From: Xylocopa sonorina
Lineage: Eukaryota > Arthropoda > Insecta > Hymenoptera > Apidae
Direction: 5' to 3'
Assembly (NCBI RefSeq): GCF_050948175.1
Contig: NW_027490178.1
Span: forward strand, 806,001 to 870,000
Length of the DNA: 64,000 nt
Shown: positions 27,297 to 40,935 of the stretch, in pieces
Position numbering within the stretch: position 1 is the first letter of the stretch
Layout: each line of letters opens with the position of its first letter
Notes under the pieces: model-generated
What the model was told of the DNA's origin: nothing
Database searches by the model: none
Seen by the model: only the letters and a program-made list of their open reading frames with translations
Translations under genes and position numbers: made by a program

Positions 27297-27375
27297 GCAA
27301 TTATATTATATGTAATATGTATATATTATATGAATATTATATGTAAGATGCATTAGAACTTTATTGCTATATATA
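27297..27375. other. 79 bp AT-rich insertion with embedded monomer fragment
   Basis: After a normal AATATTATAT the array does not continue CTTATCATG. Instead it runs through TATA-rich sequence made of ATTATAT and TATGTA words, then TGAATATTATAT (27,331-27,342) joined to GTAAGATGCATTAGAACT (27,343-27,360) and TTATTGCTA, before TTATCATGAAGC resumes at 27,378. Measured between landmarks, the register shifts by 79 bp. The inner piece is a monomer end fused to a monomer interior (about position 39 to 63), so it looks like the scar of a rearrangement with AT-rich filler. It is the only clearly non-satellite sequence I find in the window. Confidence 0.88.
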
Positions 27376-28384
27376 ACTTATCATGAAGCATAGAAATGAG
27401 ATGCGATATTCCGTTTCAAGAAGCATTAGAACTCTATTGCTTCGATACGTAGACGACTGCAAACGCTATTTCCTAGCAAGGAAGTGTCGCTTTTACATTC
27501 ATTTGAAGTGTATGCGATGTATACGTGACACTTCGCAATAAATATTATATCTTGTCATGAAACATAGAAATGTGATGTGATATCGCGTTTTAAGAAGCTT
27601 TAGAACTCTATTGCTACGATACGTTGACATCTGCAAACTCTATTTCCTAGCAAGGAAGTGTCGCATTTACATTCTTTTGAATAGAATACGAGGATTACAT
27701 GACACTTCGCAATGAATATTATATCTTATCATGAAACATAGAAATGAGATGCTATATGGCGATATAGGAAGCATTAGAACTCTATTGCTTCGATACGTAA
27801 GCATCTGCAAACGCTACTTCCTAGCAAGGAAGTGTCGCATTTACGTTCATTTGAAGTGTATGCGAGTTATACATAACACTCCTCGATGAATATTATACCT
27901 TACCACGACACGTAGAAATTAGATGCGTTATCGCGATTTAAGTAGCATTAGAACTCTATCGCTACGATACGTAGACACATGCAAACGCTATTTCGTAGCA
28001 TAGATGTGTCGCAAATACATTCTTTTGGATTGAATACGAGGTAAACATGACACTTCGCAATGAATATTGTAACTTATCATGAAGCGCAGAATTGAGGTGC
28101 GATATGGCGATTTAAGAAGCATTAGAACTCTATTGCTTCGATACGTAGACATCTGCAAACGCTACTTCCTCGGAAGGAAGTGTCGCATTTGCATTCTTTT
28201 GAAGTGAAAACGAGGCATATATAATACTCCACAATGAATATTATATCTTATCATGAAACATAGAAATGAAGAGCGATTTCGCGTTTTAAGAAGCATTGGA
28301 ACACTATTGCTTCGATACGTAGACATCTGGGAACGCTATTTCCTTGCAAGGAAGTGTCGCATTTGCATACTTTTTAAGTGAATA

Positions 28385-28732
28385 CGACGTATACATAACA
28401 CTCCACGATGAATATTATACCTTATCACGAAACATAGAAATGACATGCGTAAACGCGATATAAGAAGCATTAGCACTCTATTACTTCGATACGCAGTTAT
28501 CTGCAAACGCTATTTAATAGCAGGGAAGTGTCGCATTTACATTCTTTTGAAGTGAATACGACGTATACATAACACTGCACGATGAATATTATACCTTATC
28601 ACGAAACATAGAAATGACATGCGTTAACGCGATATAAGAAGCATTAGCACTCTATTACTTCGATACGCAGTCATCTGCAAACGCTATTTAATAGCAGGGA
28701 AGTGTCGCATTTACATTCTTTTGAAGTGAATA
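28385..28732. repeat. Recent tandem monomer doublet
   Basis: Units 28,385-28,558 and 28,559-28,732 differ at about three positions (CTCCACG/CTGCACG, CGTAAACG/CGTTAACG, CAGTTATC/CAGTCATC). Both carry ACATGCGT and the AA form TTTAATAGCAGGG. A looser relative is at 175-300. Confidence 0.85.
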
Positions 28733-29051
28733 CGAGGAATACATAACATTCCACAATAAATATTATATTTTATCATGAAACATAGAAATGAGATGCGATA
28801 TCGCGATTTAAGATGCATTAGAACTCTATTGCTACGACACGTAGACATCTGCAAATGGTATTTAATGACAAGGAAGTGTTGCAATTACATTCTTTTGAAG
28901 TGAATACGAGGTTATAATAACACTCCATAATGAATATTATATTTTATCATGAAACAAAGAAATGACATGCGATATCGCGTTTTATGTAGCATTAGAACTC
29001 TATTGCTTAGTTACGTAGACATCTGCAAGCGCTATTTCCTAGCAAGGAAGT

Positions 29052-29490
29052 GTCCCAAATACGTTCGTTTGAAGTGAATACGAGGTATACATAACACTTC
29101 GCAATGAATATTATATCTTATCACGAGACATAGAAATGAGATGCGATATCGCGTTATAAGAAGCATTAGAACTCTATTGCTTGGATACGCAGACATCTGC
29201 AACGTTATTTCCTAGCAAGGAAGTGTCCCAAATACGTTCGTTTGAAGTGAATACGAGGTATACATAACACTTCGCAATGAATATTATATCTTATCACGAG
29301 ACATAGAAATGAGATGCGATATCGCGTTATAAGAAGCATTAGAACTCTATTGCTTGGATACGTAGACATCTGCAACGCTATTTCCTAGCAAGGAAGTGTC
29401 CCAAATACGTTCGTTTGAAGTGAATGCGAGGTATACATAACACTTCGCAATGAATATTATATCTTATCACGAGACATAGAAATGAGATGC
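29052..29490. repeat. Local run of 173 bp monomers (2.5 copies)
   Basis: GTCCCAAATACGTTCG occurs at 29,052, 29,225 and 29,398, 173 bp apart. The first two units share a one-base deletion, CTGCAACG for CTGCAAACG, and differ at only about two positions. The third copy fades after about 29,485. This is single-monomer amplification with a private deletion as its marker. Confidence 0.87.
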
Positions 29491-32400
29491 GATAACTCGT
29501 TTTAAGAAGCAATAGAACCCTATTGCTTCGATACGTAGACATCTGCCAACGCTATTTCCTAGCAAGGAAGTGTAGCATTTACATTCATTTGAAGTGTATG
29601 CGAGGTATACAAGACACTTCGCAATGAATATTACATCTTATCATGAAACATAGAAATGAGATGCGATATTGCGTTTTGAGAAACATTAGAACTCTATTGC
29701 TACGAAACGTAGATATCTGCAGAAGCTATTTCCTAGGAAGGAAGTGTCGCATTTACATTCAGTTGAAGTGTATGCGTGGTACACAAGACACTTCGCAATG
29801 AATATTGTATCTTATCATGAAACATAGAAATGAGGTGCGATATCGCGTTTTAAGAAGAATTAGAACTCTATTGCTACGATACATAGACATCTGCAAACGC
29901 TATTTCCTAGCAAGTAAGTGACGCATTATCATTCTTTTGAAGTGAATACGAGGTATACATAACACTGCACAATGAATATTATATCTTATCATGAAACGTA
30001 GAAATGAGATGCGATATCGCGATTTAAGAAGCATTAGAACTCTAATGCTACGATACGTAGTCATCTGCAAACGCTATTTCCTAGCAAGGAAGTGTCGCAT
30101 TTACATTCTTTTGAAGCGAATACGAGGTATACATAACACTGCACAATGAATATTATTTCTTATCATGAAGCATAGAAATGAGATGCGATATCGCGATTTA
30201 AGCAGCATTACAACACTATTGCTTCGATACGTACACATCTGCCAACGCTATTTCCTAGCAAGGAAGTGTCGCATTTACACTCATTTGAGTAGTATGCGAG
30301 GTATAGATGACACTCCACTATGAATATTATATCTTATCATGAAACGTAGAAATGAGATGCGATATCTCGTTTTAAGAAGCATTAGAACTCTGTTGCTTCG
30401 ATACGTAGACATCTGCCATCGCTATTTCCTAGCAAGGAAGTGTCGCATTTACATTCGTTTGAAGAGTACGCGAGGTATACAAGACACTTCGCAATGAATA
30501 TTATATCTTATCATGATTCATAGAAATGAGATGCGATATCGAGTTCTAAGTAGCATTAGAACTCTATTGCTACGTTACGTAGAATACTGCAGACGCTGTT
30601 TCCTAGCACGGAAGTGTCGCATTTACTTTCCTTTGATGTGAATACGAGGTATACATGACTCTTCGCAATGAATATTATATCTCATCATGAAACATAGAAA
30701 TGAGATGCGAAGTCTCGTTTGAAGAAGCATTAGAACCCTATTGTTTCTATACGTAGACATCTGGGAACGCTATTTCCTAGCAAGGAAGTGTCGCATTTAC
30801 ATTCTTTTGAAGTGAATACGAGGTATACATGACACTTCGCAATGAATATTATATCTCATCATGACACATAGATATGAGATTCGATATCGCGTTTTGAGAA
30901 GCATTAGAACTCTTTTGCTTCGATACGGAGACATCAGCAAACGCTGTTTCCTAGCATGGAAGTGTCGCATTTACATTCATTTGAAGAGTATGCGAGGTAT
31001 AAGTGGCACTTCGCAATGAATATTATTTCTTATCACGAATCATAGAAATGAGATGCGTTATCTCGTATTAAGAAGCATTAGAATTCCATTGCTTCGATAC
31101 GTAGACATCTGCAAAGGCTATATCCTACCAAGGAAGTGTCGCATTTACATTCATTTGAAGTGAATACGAGGTATACATGACACTTCACAATGAATATTAT
31201 ATCTTATCATGAAACATAGAAATGGGATGCGATATGGCGTTTTGAGAAGCACAGAAACTCTAATGCTACGATACGTAGACATCTGCAAACGCTATTTCCT
31301 AGCAAGGAAGTGTCGCATATACATTCACCTCAAGTGTATGCGAGGTATACATGAATACTTCGCAACGATTATTCTATCCCATCTTGAAACATAGAAATGA
31401 GATGCGATATTTGGTTTAAGAAGCGTTAGATCTCCATTGCTACGATACGTAGACATCTGCAAACGCTATTTGCTAGCAAGGAAGTGTCGCATTTACATTC
31501 TCTTGAAGTGAGTACGAGGTATACATAACACTCCACAATGAGTATTATGTCCTATCATGAAACATAGAAATGAGATGCGATATACCGTTTCAAGAAGCAT
31601 TTGAACATTATTGCTACGATACGTAGATATTTGCGAACGCTATTTCCTAGCAAGAAAGTGTCGCATTTACAATCATTTGAAGTGCATGCGAGGTATAAGT
31701 GACATTTCGCAGTGAATATTATATCTTACCACAAAACATAGAAATGAGGTACGATATCGCCATTTAAGAAGCATTAGAACTGTATTGCTTCGGTTCGTAG
31801 ACATCTGCAAACGCAATTTCCTAGCAAGGAAGTGTGGCATTTACATTCCTTTGGAGTGAATACGAGGTATACATAACAATCCACAATGAATATTATATTT
31901 TATCATAAAACATTGAAATGAGATGCGATATCTCGTTTTAAGAAGCATTAGAGCTCTGTTGCTTCGATAAGTAGACATCTGTCATCGCTATTTCCTATCA
32001 AGGAAGTGTCGCATTTACATTTACTTGAAGTGTATGCGAGGTATACAAGACACTTCGCACTGAATATTATATCTTATCATGAAACATAGAAATGAGATGC
32101 GATATTTGGTTTAAGATACATTAGAACTCTATTGCTTGGATACGTAAACATCTCCCAACGGTATTTCCTAGTAGGGAAGTGTCGCATTTACATTCATTTG
32201 AAGAGTATGCGAGGTATACATAACACTTCGCAATGAATATTATATCTTATCATGAAACATAGAAATGAGATGCGGTATCCCGTTTTAAGAAGCATTAGAA
32301 ATCTATTGCTTCGATACGTAGACATCTGCAAACGCAACTTCCTAGCATGGAAGTGGTGCATTTTAACACTTTTGTAGTGAAAACGAGGTATACATGGCAC

Positions 32401-33959
32401 TTCGCTATAAATATTATATCTTATCATGAAACATAGAAATGAGATGCGATATCTCGTATTAAGAAGCATTAGAACTCTAATGCTACGATACGTAGACATC
32501 TGCAAACGCCATATCCTAGAAATGAAATGTCGCATTTAAATTCTTTTGAAGTGAATGAGATGTATACATAACATTGCACTATGAATATTATCTCTTATCA
32601 TGAAACATAGAAATGAGATGCGATATCGCGATTTAAGACGCATTAGAATTCCATTGCTTCGATAAGTAGACATCTGCAAACTCTACATCCTTGCAAGGAA
32701 GTGTCGCACTTACTTCATTTTGATGTGAATACGAGGTATACATAATACTCCACAATGAATATCATATGTTATCGTGAAACATAGAAATGTGATGCGGCAT
32801 CGAGTTTTAAGAAGCACTAGAACACTTTTGCTACGATACGTAGACATCTGTGAACGCTATTTCCTAGCATGGAAGTGTCGCATTCACATACTTTCGACGT
32901 TAATGCGAGGTATACATGACACTTCGCAATGAATATTATATCCTATCATGAAGCATAGAAGTGAGATGCGATATCGAGTTTTAAGTAGCATTAGAAATCT
33001 ATTGCTAGGATACGTAGACATCTGCAAACGCTATTTCCTGCCAAAGAAGTGGCGCATTTACATTCTTTTGAAGCGAATTCGAGGTATACATAACATTGCA
33101 CAGTGAATATTATATCTTATCGTGAAACATAGAAATGGGATGCGATATCTCGCTATCAAGAAGCATAATATCTCTATTGCTACGATACGTAGGCATGTGC
33201 AAACGTTATTTAATAGCAAGGAAGTGTCGCATTTACGTTCCTTTGAAGTGAATACGAGTTACACATGACACTCCGCAATGAATATTATATCTTATCATAA
33301 ATCATAGAAATGAGATGCTATATGGCGTTTTATGCAGCAATAGAACTCTATTGCTTCGATACGTAGATATCTGCAGGCGCTATTTCCTGGCAAGGAAGTG
33401 TCGCATTTACATTCTTTTGAAGTGAATACGAGGTATACATGATACTTCGCTATAAATATTATATCTTATCATTAAACATAGAAATGAGATGCTATATCGC
33501 GTCTTGAGAAGCATTAGAACTTAATGCTATGATACGTAGATATCTGCGAATGCTATTTCCTAGCAAGGAAGTGTCGCATTACATTATTTTGAAGTGAATA
33601 CGAGGTATACATGACACATCGCAATGAATATTATACCTTATAACGAAACATAGGAATGAGATGCGATATCGCGTTTGGAGAAGCATTAGAGCTCTACTGC
33701 TTCTATACGGAGACAACTGCAAACGCTATTTCCTAGCATGGAAGTGTCGCATTTGCATTCTTTTGATTTGAATACGAGGTATACATGACACGTCGCAATT
33801 AATATTATATATTATCATGAAACATAGAAATGCGTTGCGATATCGCGTGCTAAGAAGGATTAGAACTCTAATGCTACGATACGTAGACATCTGCAAACGC
33901 TATTTCCTAGCAAAGAAGTGTCGCATTACATTCTTTTGAAGTGAATACGAGGTAAACAT

Positions 33960-34230
33960 GACACTTCGCAATGAATATTATATCTTATCATGAAACATAG
34001 TATTGTGGTACGATATGGCGCTTTAACAAGCATTAGAACACAATTGCCTCGATACGTAGACATCTGCAAACGCTAGTTCCTAGGAGGGAAGTGTCGCATT
34101 TACATTCATTTGAAGTGTAGACGAGATATACATAGCACTGCACAATGAAAATTATATCTTATCATGTAACGTAGAAGTGAGTTGCTATATCGCGATTTAA
34201 GAAGCATTAGAATTCTATTGCTTCGATACG
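33960..34230. repeat. Duplicated segment C, copy 1
   Basis: The stretch with TAGTATTGTGGTACGATATGG and ACACAATTGCCTCGATACG is repeated at 40,440-40,710. Tick marks such as GTAGAAGTGAGTTGCTATATC are shared and the rest differs at few positions. The offset is about 6.48 kb, or 37 monomers plus the 47 bp duplication that lies between. Confidence 0.82.
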
Positions 34231-34554
34231 TAGACATCTGCAAACGCTACTTCCTAGCAAGGAAGAGTCGCATTTACATTCATTTGAAGTGTATGCGAGG
34301 TATACATAACACTGCACAATGAATATTATATCTTATAATGATACATAGAAATGAGATGCGATATCGCGTTTTAAGCAGCATAAGAACTCTATTGCTACGG
34401 TACGTAGATATCTGCAGACGCTATTTCCTAGCAAGGAAGTGTCGCATTTACATTCCTTTGAAGAGAATACGAGGTATACATAACACTGCACAATGAATAT
34501 TATATCTTATCATGGAACATAGAAATGAGATGCGATACCGCGTATTAAGAAGCA

Positions 34555-35935
34555 TGTCAACCATATTGCTTCGATACGTAAACATCTGGAAACGCATTTC
34601 CTAGCAAGGATGTGTAGCATTTACAATCTTTGAAAGTGTAGACGATGTGTCCATAACACATCGCAATGAATATTATATCTTGTCATGAAACATAGTATTG
34701 AGATGCGATACCACGTTAAAAGAAGCATTAGAACTCTACTGTTTCGATACGTAGACATCTGGAAGCGCTATTTCCTAGCGAGGAAGGGTGACATTTGCAT
34801 TCTTCTGAAGTGAAGACGAGGTATACATAACACTTCGCAACGAATATTATATCTTATAGTGAAACATTGAAATGGGTTGCTGTATCCCGTTTTATGAAGC
34901 ATTAGAACTCTATTGCTTCGATACGTGGAAATCTGCAAACGCTATTTCCTAGCAAGGAAGTGTGGTATTTACAATCTTTTTAAGTGCAGACGAGGTATTC
35001 GAGGAAGTGTGGTATTTACAATCTTTTGTACTGCAGACGAGGTATACATAACACTTCGCAATGAATATTATGTCATGTCACAAAACATAGAAAGGGGATG
35101 GGATATCGTGTTTTAAGAAGCATTAGAACTCTCTTGCTTCGATACGTAGACATCTGGACGCGCTATTTCCTAGCGAGGAAGTCTGACATTTACATTCTTT
35201 TGAAGAGCAGACGAGGTATACATAACACGTCGCAATGAAATTTGTATTTTATCATGAAACATAAAAGAGAGATGCGATATCTGCGATTTAAGAAGCACTA
35301 GGACTCTATTGCTTCGATACTTAGACATGTGCAAACGCATTTCCTAGCAAGGAAGTGTGGCATTTACATTCTTGTGAAGTGTAGACGATGTATACATAAC
35401 ACTTCGCAATGAATATTATATCTTATAATGGAACATAGAAATGTGATGCGATATCGCGTTTTGAGAAGCAATAGAACTCTAATGCTTCGATACGTAGACA
35501 TCTGGAAAAGCTGTTTCCTAGCAAGGAAGTGTGCCACTTACATTCTTTTGAAGTGTAGACTAGGTATACATAACACTACGCAGTGCATATTATATCTTAT
35601 AATGAAACATAGAAATGAGATGCGATATCGCGCTTTGAGAAGTAATAGAACTCTAATGCTTCGATACGTAGACATCTGGAAACGCTATTTCCTAACAAGA
35701 AAATGTGGCATTTACATTCCTCTGAAGTGCAGATGATGTATACATAGCACTTCGCAATGAATATCATATCATATCATGAAACATAGATATGAGATGCGAT
35801 ATCCCGCTTTAAGAAGCGTTAGGTCATCATAGCTTCGATACGTAGACATCTGGAAACGGTATTTCCTTGGAAGGAAGTGCGGCATTTACATTCTTTTGAA
35901 GTGTAGACGAGGTATACCTATCAGTTCACAATGAA
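34555..35935. repeat. Distinct satellite subfamily, eight consecutive monomers
   Basis: Eight neighbouring units lack the usual GTGTCGCATTTAC and read forms such as GTGTGGCATTTAC, GTGTGGTATTTAC or GTCTGACATTTAC. They are followed by AGTGTAGACGAGG or AGTGCAGACGAGG and then mostly ACACTTCGC. Many also read ACATCTGGAA rather than ACATCTGCAA. Elsewhere these markers occur singly; here they are contiguous, so the block probably spread from one ancestor and then diverged. It contains the 47 bp internal duplication at 34,955-35,048 and an open frame of about 100 codons at 35,428-35,736 that I regard as chance. Confidence 0.75.
34955..35048. repeat. 47 bp internal tandem duplication within one monomer
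   Basis: AGGAAGTGTGGTATTTAC begins at 34,955 and again at 35,002, followed both times by AATCTTTT and GCAGACGAGGTAT. The host monomer is therefore about 221 bp instead of 174. The two halves differ at a few bases (TTAAGTGCAG against GTACTGCAG), so the event is not brand new. Confidence 0.9.
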
Positions 35936-38309
35936 TATTATATCCTATCATGAAACATAGAAATGAAATGCGATATCGCGATATAAGAAGCACTAGAACT
36001 CTATTGCTTCGATACGTAGAAATCTGGAGCCGCTATTGCCTAGCAACGAAGTGTCGCATTTACAATCATTTGAAGTGTATGCGAGGTATACAATACACTT
36101 CGCAATGAATATTATATCTTATCATGAAACATAGAAATGAGATGCGATATCGCGTTTTGAGTAGCATTAGATCTCTAATGCTACGATACGTAGACATCTG
36201 CAACCGCTATTCCCTAGCAAGGAAGTGTCGCATTTACATTCATTTGAAGTGTATGCGAGGTATACATATCACTGCACAATGAATATTATATCTTCTCATG
36301 AAACATAGAAATGAGATGCGATATCGCGATTTAAGAAGCATTAGAACTCTATTGCTTCGATACGTAGACATCTGTAAACGCTATTTCCTAGCAAGGAAGT
36401 GTAGCATTTACATTCTCTTGAAGTGAATACGAGGTATACATGACACTTCGCAGTGAATATTATATCTTATCATGAAACATTGTCATGAGATGCGATATCG
36501 CGACTTAAGATGCATTTGAAATCTATTGCTTCGATACGTAGACATCTGCAAACGCTATTTCTTAGCGAGGATGTGTGGCATTTACATTCTTTTGAAGTGA
36601 ATACGAGGTATACATAACACTCCACAATGAATATTATACCTTACCATGAAACATAGAAATGAGGTGCTATATCGCGATCTAAAAAGCATTAGAACTCAGT
36701 TGCTACGACACTTAGACATCTGCAAACGCTACTTCCTAGCAAGGAAGTGTCGCACTTACGTTCTTCTGAAGTGAATACGAAGTATACATGACACTCCACA
36801 ATGAATATTACATCTTATCATGGAGCGTAGGAATGAGATGCGATATCGCGATTTAAAAAGCATTAGAAATCTATTGCAACGATACCTAGCCATCTGCAAG
36901 CGCTATTTCCTAGCAAGGAAGTGTCGCATTTACATTCTTCTGAAGTGAATGCGAGGTATACATGACAATTCGCAATGAATATTATATCTTAACATGAAAC
37001 ATAGAAATGGAATGCGATATCGCGTTTTGAGAAGCACTAGAACACTATTGCTACGATACGTAGACATTTGCTAACGCAGTTTCCTAGCAAGGAAGTCACG
37101 CGTTTACATTCTTTTGAAGTGAATACGAGGTATACATGACACTTCGCGATGAATATTATATCTTATCATGAAACATAGAAAAGGATACGATATCGCGTCT
37201 TGAAAAGCACTAGAACCCTATTGCTTCGATACGTAGACATCTGCAAACGCTATTTCCTAGCAAGGAAGTGTCGCATTTACATTCATTTGAAGTGTATCCG
37301 ATGTATATGTGATACTTCGCAATGAATAATATATCTTACCATGAAACATAGGAATGAGATGCGATATCTCGTTTTAAGAAGCATTAGAACTCTTTTGCTT
37401 CTATACGTAGACATCTGCAAACGCTATTTCCTAGAAAGGAAGTGTCGCATTTACATTCATTTGAAGTGAATACGAGGAACACATGAAACTTCGCAATGAA
37501 TATTATATCTTATCGTGTAACATAGAAATGAGATGCGATATGACGATATAAGAAGCATTAGAATTCTATTGCTCCGATTCGTAGAAATCTGCAAAAGCTA
37601 TTTCCTATCAAGGAAGTGTCGCATTTACATTCTTTTGAAGTGAGTGCGAGGTATACATAACACTCCACAATGAATATTATATCTTATCATGACACATAGA
37701 ATTGAGATGCGATATCGCGTTTTGAGAAGCATTAGAACTCAATTGATAGGATAAGTAGACACCTGCAAACGCTATTTCCTAGCAAGGAAGTGTCGCATTT
37801 ACATTCTTTTCAGGTGAATACGAGGTATACATAACCCTCCACAATGAATATTAAATCTTATCATGAAACGTAGAAATGAGATGCGATATCGCGTTTTAAG
37901 AAGCATTAGAACTCTATTGCTACGATACGTAGACATCTGCAATCGTTTATTACCTAGCAAGGAAGTGTCGCATTTATATTCTTTTGAAGTGTATGCGTGG
38001 TATGCAAGACACTTCGCAATGAATATTATATCTTATCATGAAACATAGAAATGAGATGCGATATCGCGTTTTGCGATGATTTAGAACTCTAATGCCACGA
38101 TACGTAGACATCTGCAAACGCTATTTCCTAGCAAGGAAGTGTCGCATTTACATTCACTTGAAGTGTATGCGATGTATACAAGACATTTCGCAATGAATAT
38201 TACATCTTACCATGAAACATAGAAATGAGATGCTATATCGTGCTCTGAGAAGCATTGGAACTCTAATGCTACGATACGTAGACATCTGCAAACGCTATTT
38301 AATATCGAG

Positions 38310-38850
38310 GAAGTGTCGCATTTACATCCTTTTGAAGTCAATACGAGGTATACATGACACTTCGCATTGAATATTATGTCTTATCATGAAATATAGAAAT
38401 GGGATGCGATATCCCGGTTTAAGAAGCATAAAACACAATTGCTACAATACGTAGACATCTGCAAACGCTTTTTCCTAGCAAGGAAGTGTCGCATTTACAT
38501 TCACTTGAAGTGTATGCGAGGTATACATGACACTTCGCAATGAATATAGTATCTCATCATGATACATAGAAATGAGACGCGATATCGCGTTTTGAGAAGC
38601 ATTAGAACTCTATTGCTACGATACCCTTAACATCTGCAAAGGCTATTTACTAGCTAGGAAGTGTCGCATTTATATCCTTTTGAAGTGGGTACGAGGTATA
38701 CATGACACTTCGCATTGAATATTATGTCTTATCCTGAAATATAGAAATGAGATGCGATATCCCGTTTTAAGAAGCATAAAACACAATTGCTACAATATGT
38801 AGACATCTGCAAACGCCATTTCCTAGCAAGGAAGTGTCGCATTTACATTC
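38310..38850. repeat. Two-monomer (348 bp) duplication
   Basis: The stretch CATTGAATATTATGTCTTAT, AGCATAAAACACAATTGC and TACAATA(C/T)GTAGAC occurs twice at exactly 348 bp offset (ACGAGGTATA at 38,343 and 38,691). The copies differ at several bases, so the event is older than the doublet at 28,385. Confidence 0.8.
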
Positions 38851-39679
38851 ATTTGAAGTGTAGAAGAGCAATGCATAACACTTTGCTATTAACATTATAT
38901 CTTATCATGAAACATAGAAGTTAGATGCGAAATCGCGTTTTAAGAAGCATTAGAACTCTATTGCTTCGATACGTAGACATCTGAAAACGCTATTTCCTAG
39001 CAAGGAAGTGTCGCATTTACATTCTTTTGAAGTGAATACGAGGTATACGTAACAGTCTACAAGGAATATTATATCTTATCACGAATCATAGAAATGAGAT
39101 GTGATATCGCGATATAAGAAGCATTAGAGCTCTATTTCTTCGATACGGAGACATCTGGAAACTCTAAATCCTAGCAAGGAAGTGTCGCATTTACATTCAT
39201 TTGAAGTGTATGCGATGTATACATGACACTTCGCAATGAATATTATATCTTGTCATGAAACATAGAAGTGAGATGCGATATCGCGTTTTAACAAGCATTG
39301 GAACTCTACTGCTACGATACGCAGACATCTGCAAACGCTATTTCCTAGCATGGAATTGTCATATTTACATTCTTTTGAAGTGAATACGAGGTATACATAA
39401 CACTCCACAATGAATATTATACCTTATCATGACACATAGAAATGAGGCGCTATATCGCGATCTAAAAGGCATAACAATTCTGTTGCTACGACACGTAGAC
39501 ATCTGATAAAGCTATTTAATAGGAAGAAAGAGTCGCACTTACATTCTTTTGAAGTGAATACAAGGTACACATAACACTCCACAATAAATATTGTATCATG
39601 TCATGAAATATAGGAATGACATGCGATATCACGATTTAAGAAGCATTAGAAAACTATTGCTTCGATACGTAGACGTCTG

Positions 39680-40935
39680 CAAACTCTACTTCCTAGCAAG
39701 GAAGGTTCGCATTTACATTCATTGGAAGTGTATGCGAGGTATACAGGACATTTCGCAATGAATATTATATCTTATCATGAAACATCGAAATGGGATGCGA
39801 TATCGGGTTTTAAGAAGCATTATAACTCTATTGCTTCGATACGTAGACATCTGGTAACGTAATTTCCTAGAAAGGAAGTGTCGCATTTACATTCATTTGA
39901 AGTGAATACGAGGTATCCGTGACACTTCGCAATGAATATTATATCTTATCGTAAAACATAGAAACGTGATGCGATATCTCGTTTTAAGATGCATTAGAAC
40001 TCTGTTGCTTCGATACGAAGACATCTGCCATCGCTATATCCTAGCAAGGATGTGTCGCATTTACAATCATTTGAAGTGAATGCGAGGTATACATAACACT
40101 GCACAATGAATATTATATCTTATCATGTTACATAGAAATGAGACGCGATATCGCGTTTTAAGCAGCATTAGAACTCTACTGCTACGATACGTAGATATCT
40201 GCAGACGCTATTTCCTAGCAAGGAAGTGTCGCACTTACATTCCTTTGAAGTGAATAGGAGGTATACATAACACTCCACAATGAATATTATATATTATCAT
40301 GAAACATAGAAATGGGATGCGATATCGCGTTTTGTGAAGCACTAGAACTCTATTGCTTCTTACGTAGACAATTGCAAACGCTACTTGCTTGCATGGAAGT
40401 GTCGCACTTACATTTTTTTGAAAGGAATACGAGGTATACATGACACTTGGCAATGAATATTATATCTTATCATGAAACATAGTATTGTGGTACGATATGG
40501 CGCTTTAACAAGCATTAGAACACAATTGCCTCGATACGTAGACATCTGCAAACGCTAGTTCCTAGCAGGGAAGTGTCGCATTTACATTCATTTGAAGTGT
40601 AGACGAGATATACATAGCACTGCACAATGAATATTATATCTTATCATGAAACGTAGAAGTGAGTTGCTATATCGCGGTTTAAGAAGCATTAGGAATCTAT
40701 TGCTTCGATACGTAGACATCTGCAAACTCTACTTCCTAGCAAAGAAGGTTCGCATTTACATTCATTTGAACTGTATGCGAGGTATACAATACATTTCGCA
40801 ATGAATATTATATCTTATCATGAAACATAGAAATGGGATGCGATATCGGGTTTTAAGACGCATTATAACTCTATTGCTTCGATACGTAGACATCTGGAAA
40901 CGTAATTTCCTAGAAAGGAAGTGTCGCATTTACAT
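39680..40935. repeat. Six-monomer spaced duplication
   Basis: AAACTCTACTTCCTAGC at 39,681 and 40,724 heads two stretches of about 210-250 bp that share GAAGGTTCGC, ACATTTCGC, GATATCGGGTTTTAAG and AACGTAATTTCCTAGAAAGG. The 1,043 bp offset is six monomers less one base, the same spacing as the 6-mer block at 10,831, but the sequence is a different variant set. Segment C copy 2 (about 40,440-40,710) overlaps it. Confidence 0.78.
40440..40710. repeat. Duplicated segment C, copy 2
   Basis: Partner of 33,960-34,230, sharing the rare TAGTATTGTGGTACGATATGG run. Small differences include TAGCAGGG for TAGGAGGG and GAAACGTAG for GTAACGTAG. Confidence 0.82.

Larger units (their letters stand above)
21101..34554. 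repeat. Diverged satellite, central-left segment
   Basis: About 77 monomers, mostly without higher-order period. Local exceptions are a monomer doublet at 26,914-27,220, the AT-rich break at 27,297-27,375, a doublet at 28,385-28,732 and a triplet of 173 bp units at 29,052-29,490. The 21,930-22,110 unit, with its AGTAAGCATATAAATGGGGA stretch, is a relative of 6,950-7,110. Shortened units occur at about 22,006 (9 bp lost) and 24,017-24,172 (18 bp lost). No gene is visible. Confidence 0.93.

Noticed and set aside
27297..27375. Transposon insertion
   Set aside because: I find no convincing terminal inverted repeats or coding capacity in 79 bp, and part of it is rearranged satellite. A rearrangement scar fits better, although an element remnant is not excluded.
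32194..32535. Longest open reading frame in the window, 113 codons on the minus strand
   Set aside because: It spans about two satellite monomers, encodes the same peptide pattern twice and has no recognisable domain. Neighbouring monomers carry stops in the same frame. It is a chance open frame.
35428..35736. 102-codon plus-strand open frame
   Set aside because: It lies wholly in repeat units of the 34.6-35.9 kb subfamily, and the peptide repeats itself with the monomer period. There is no sign of a gene.
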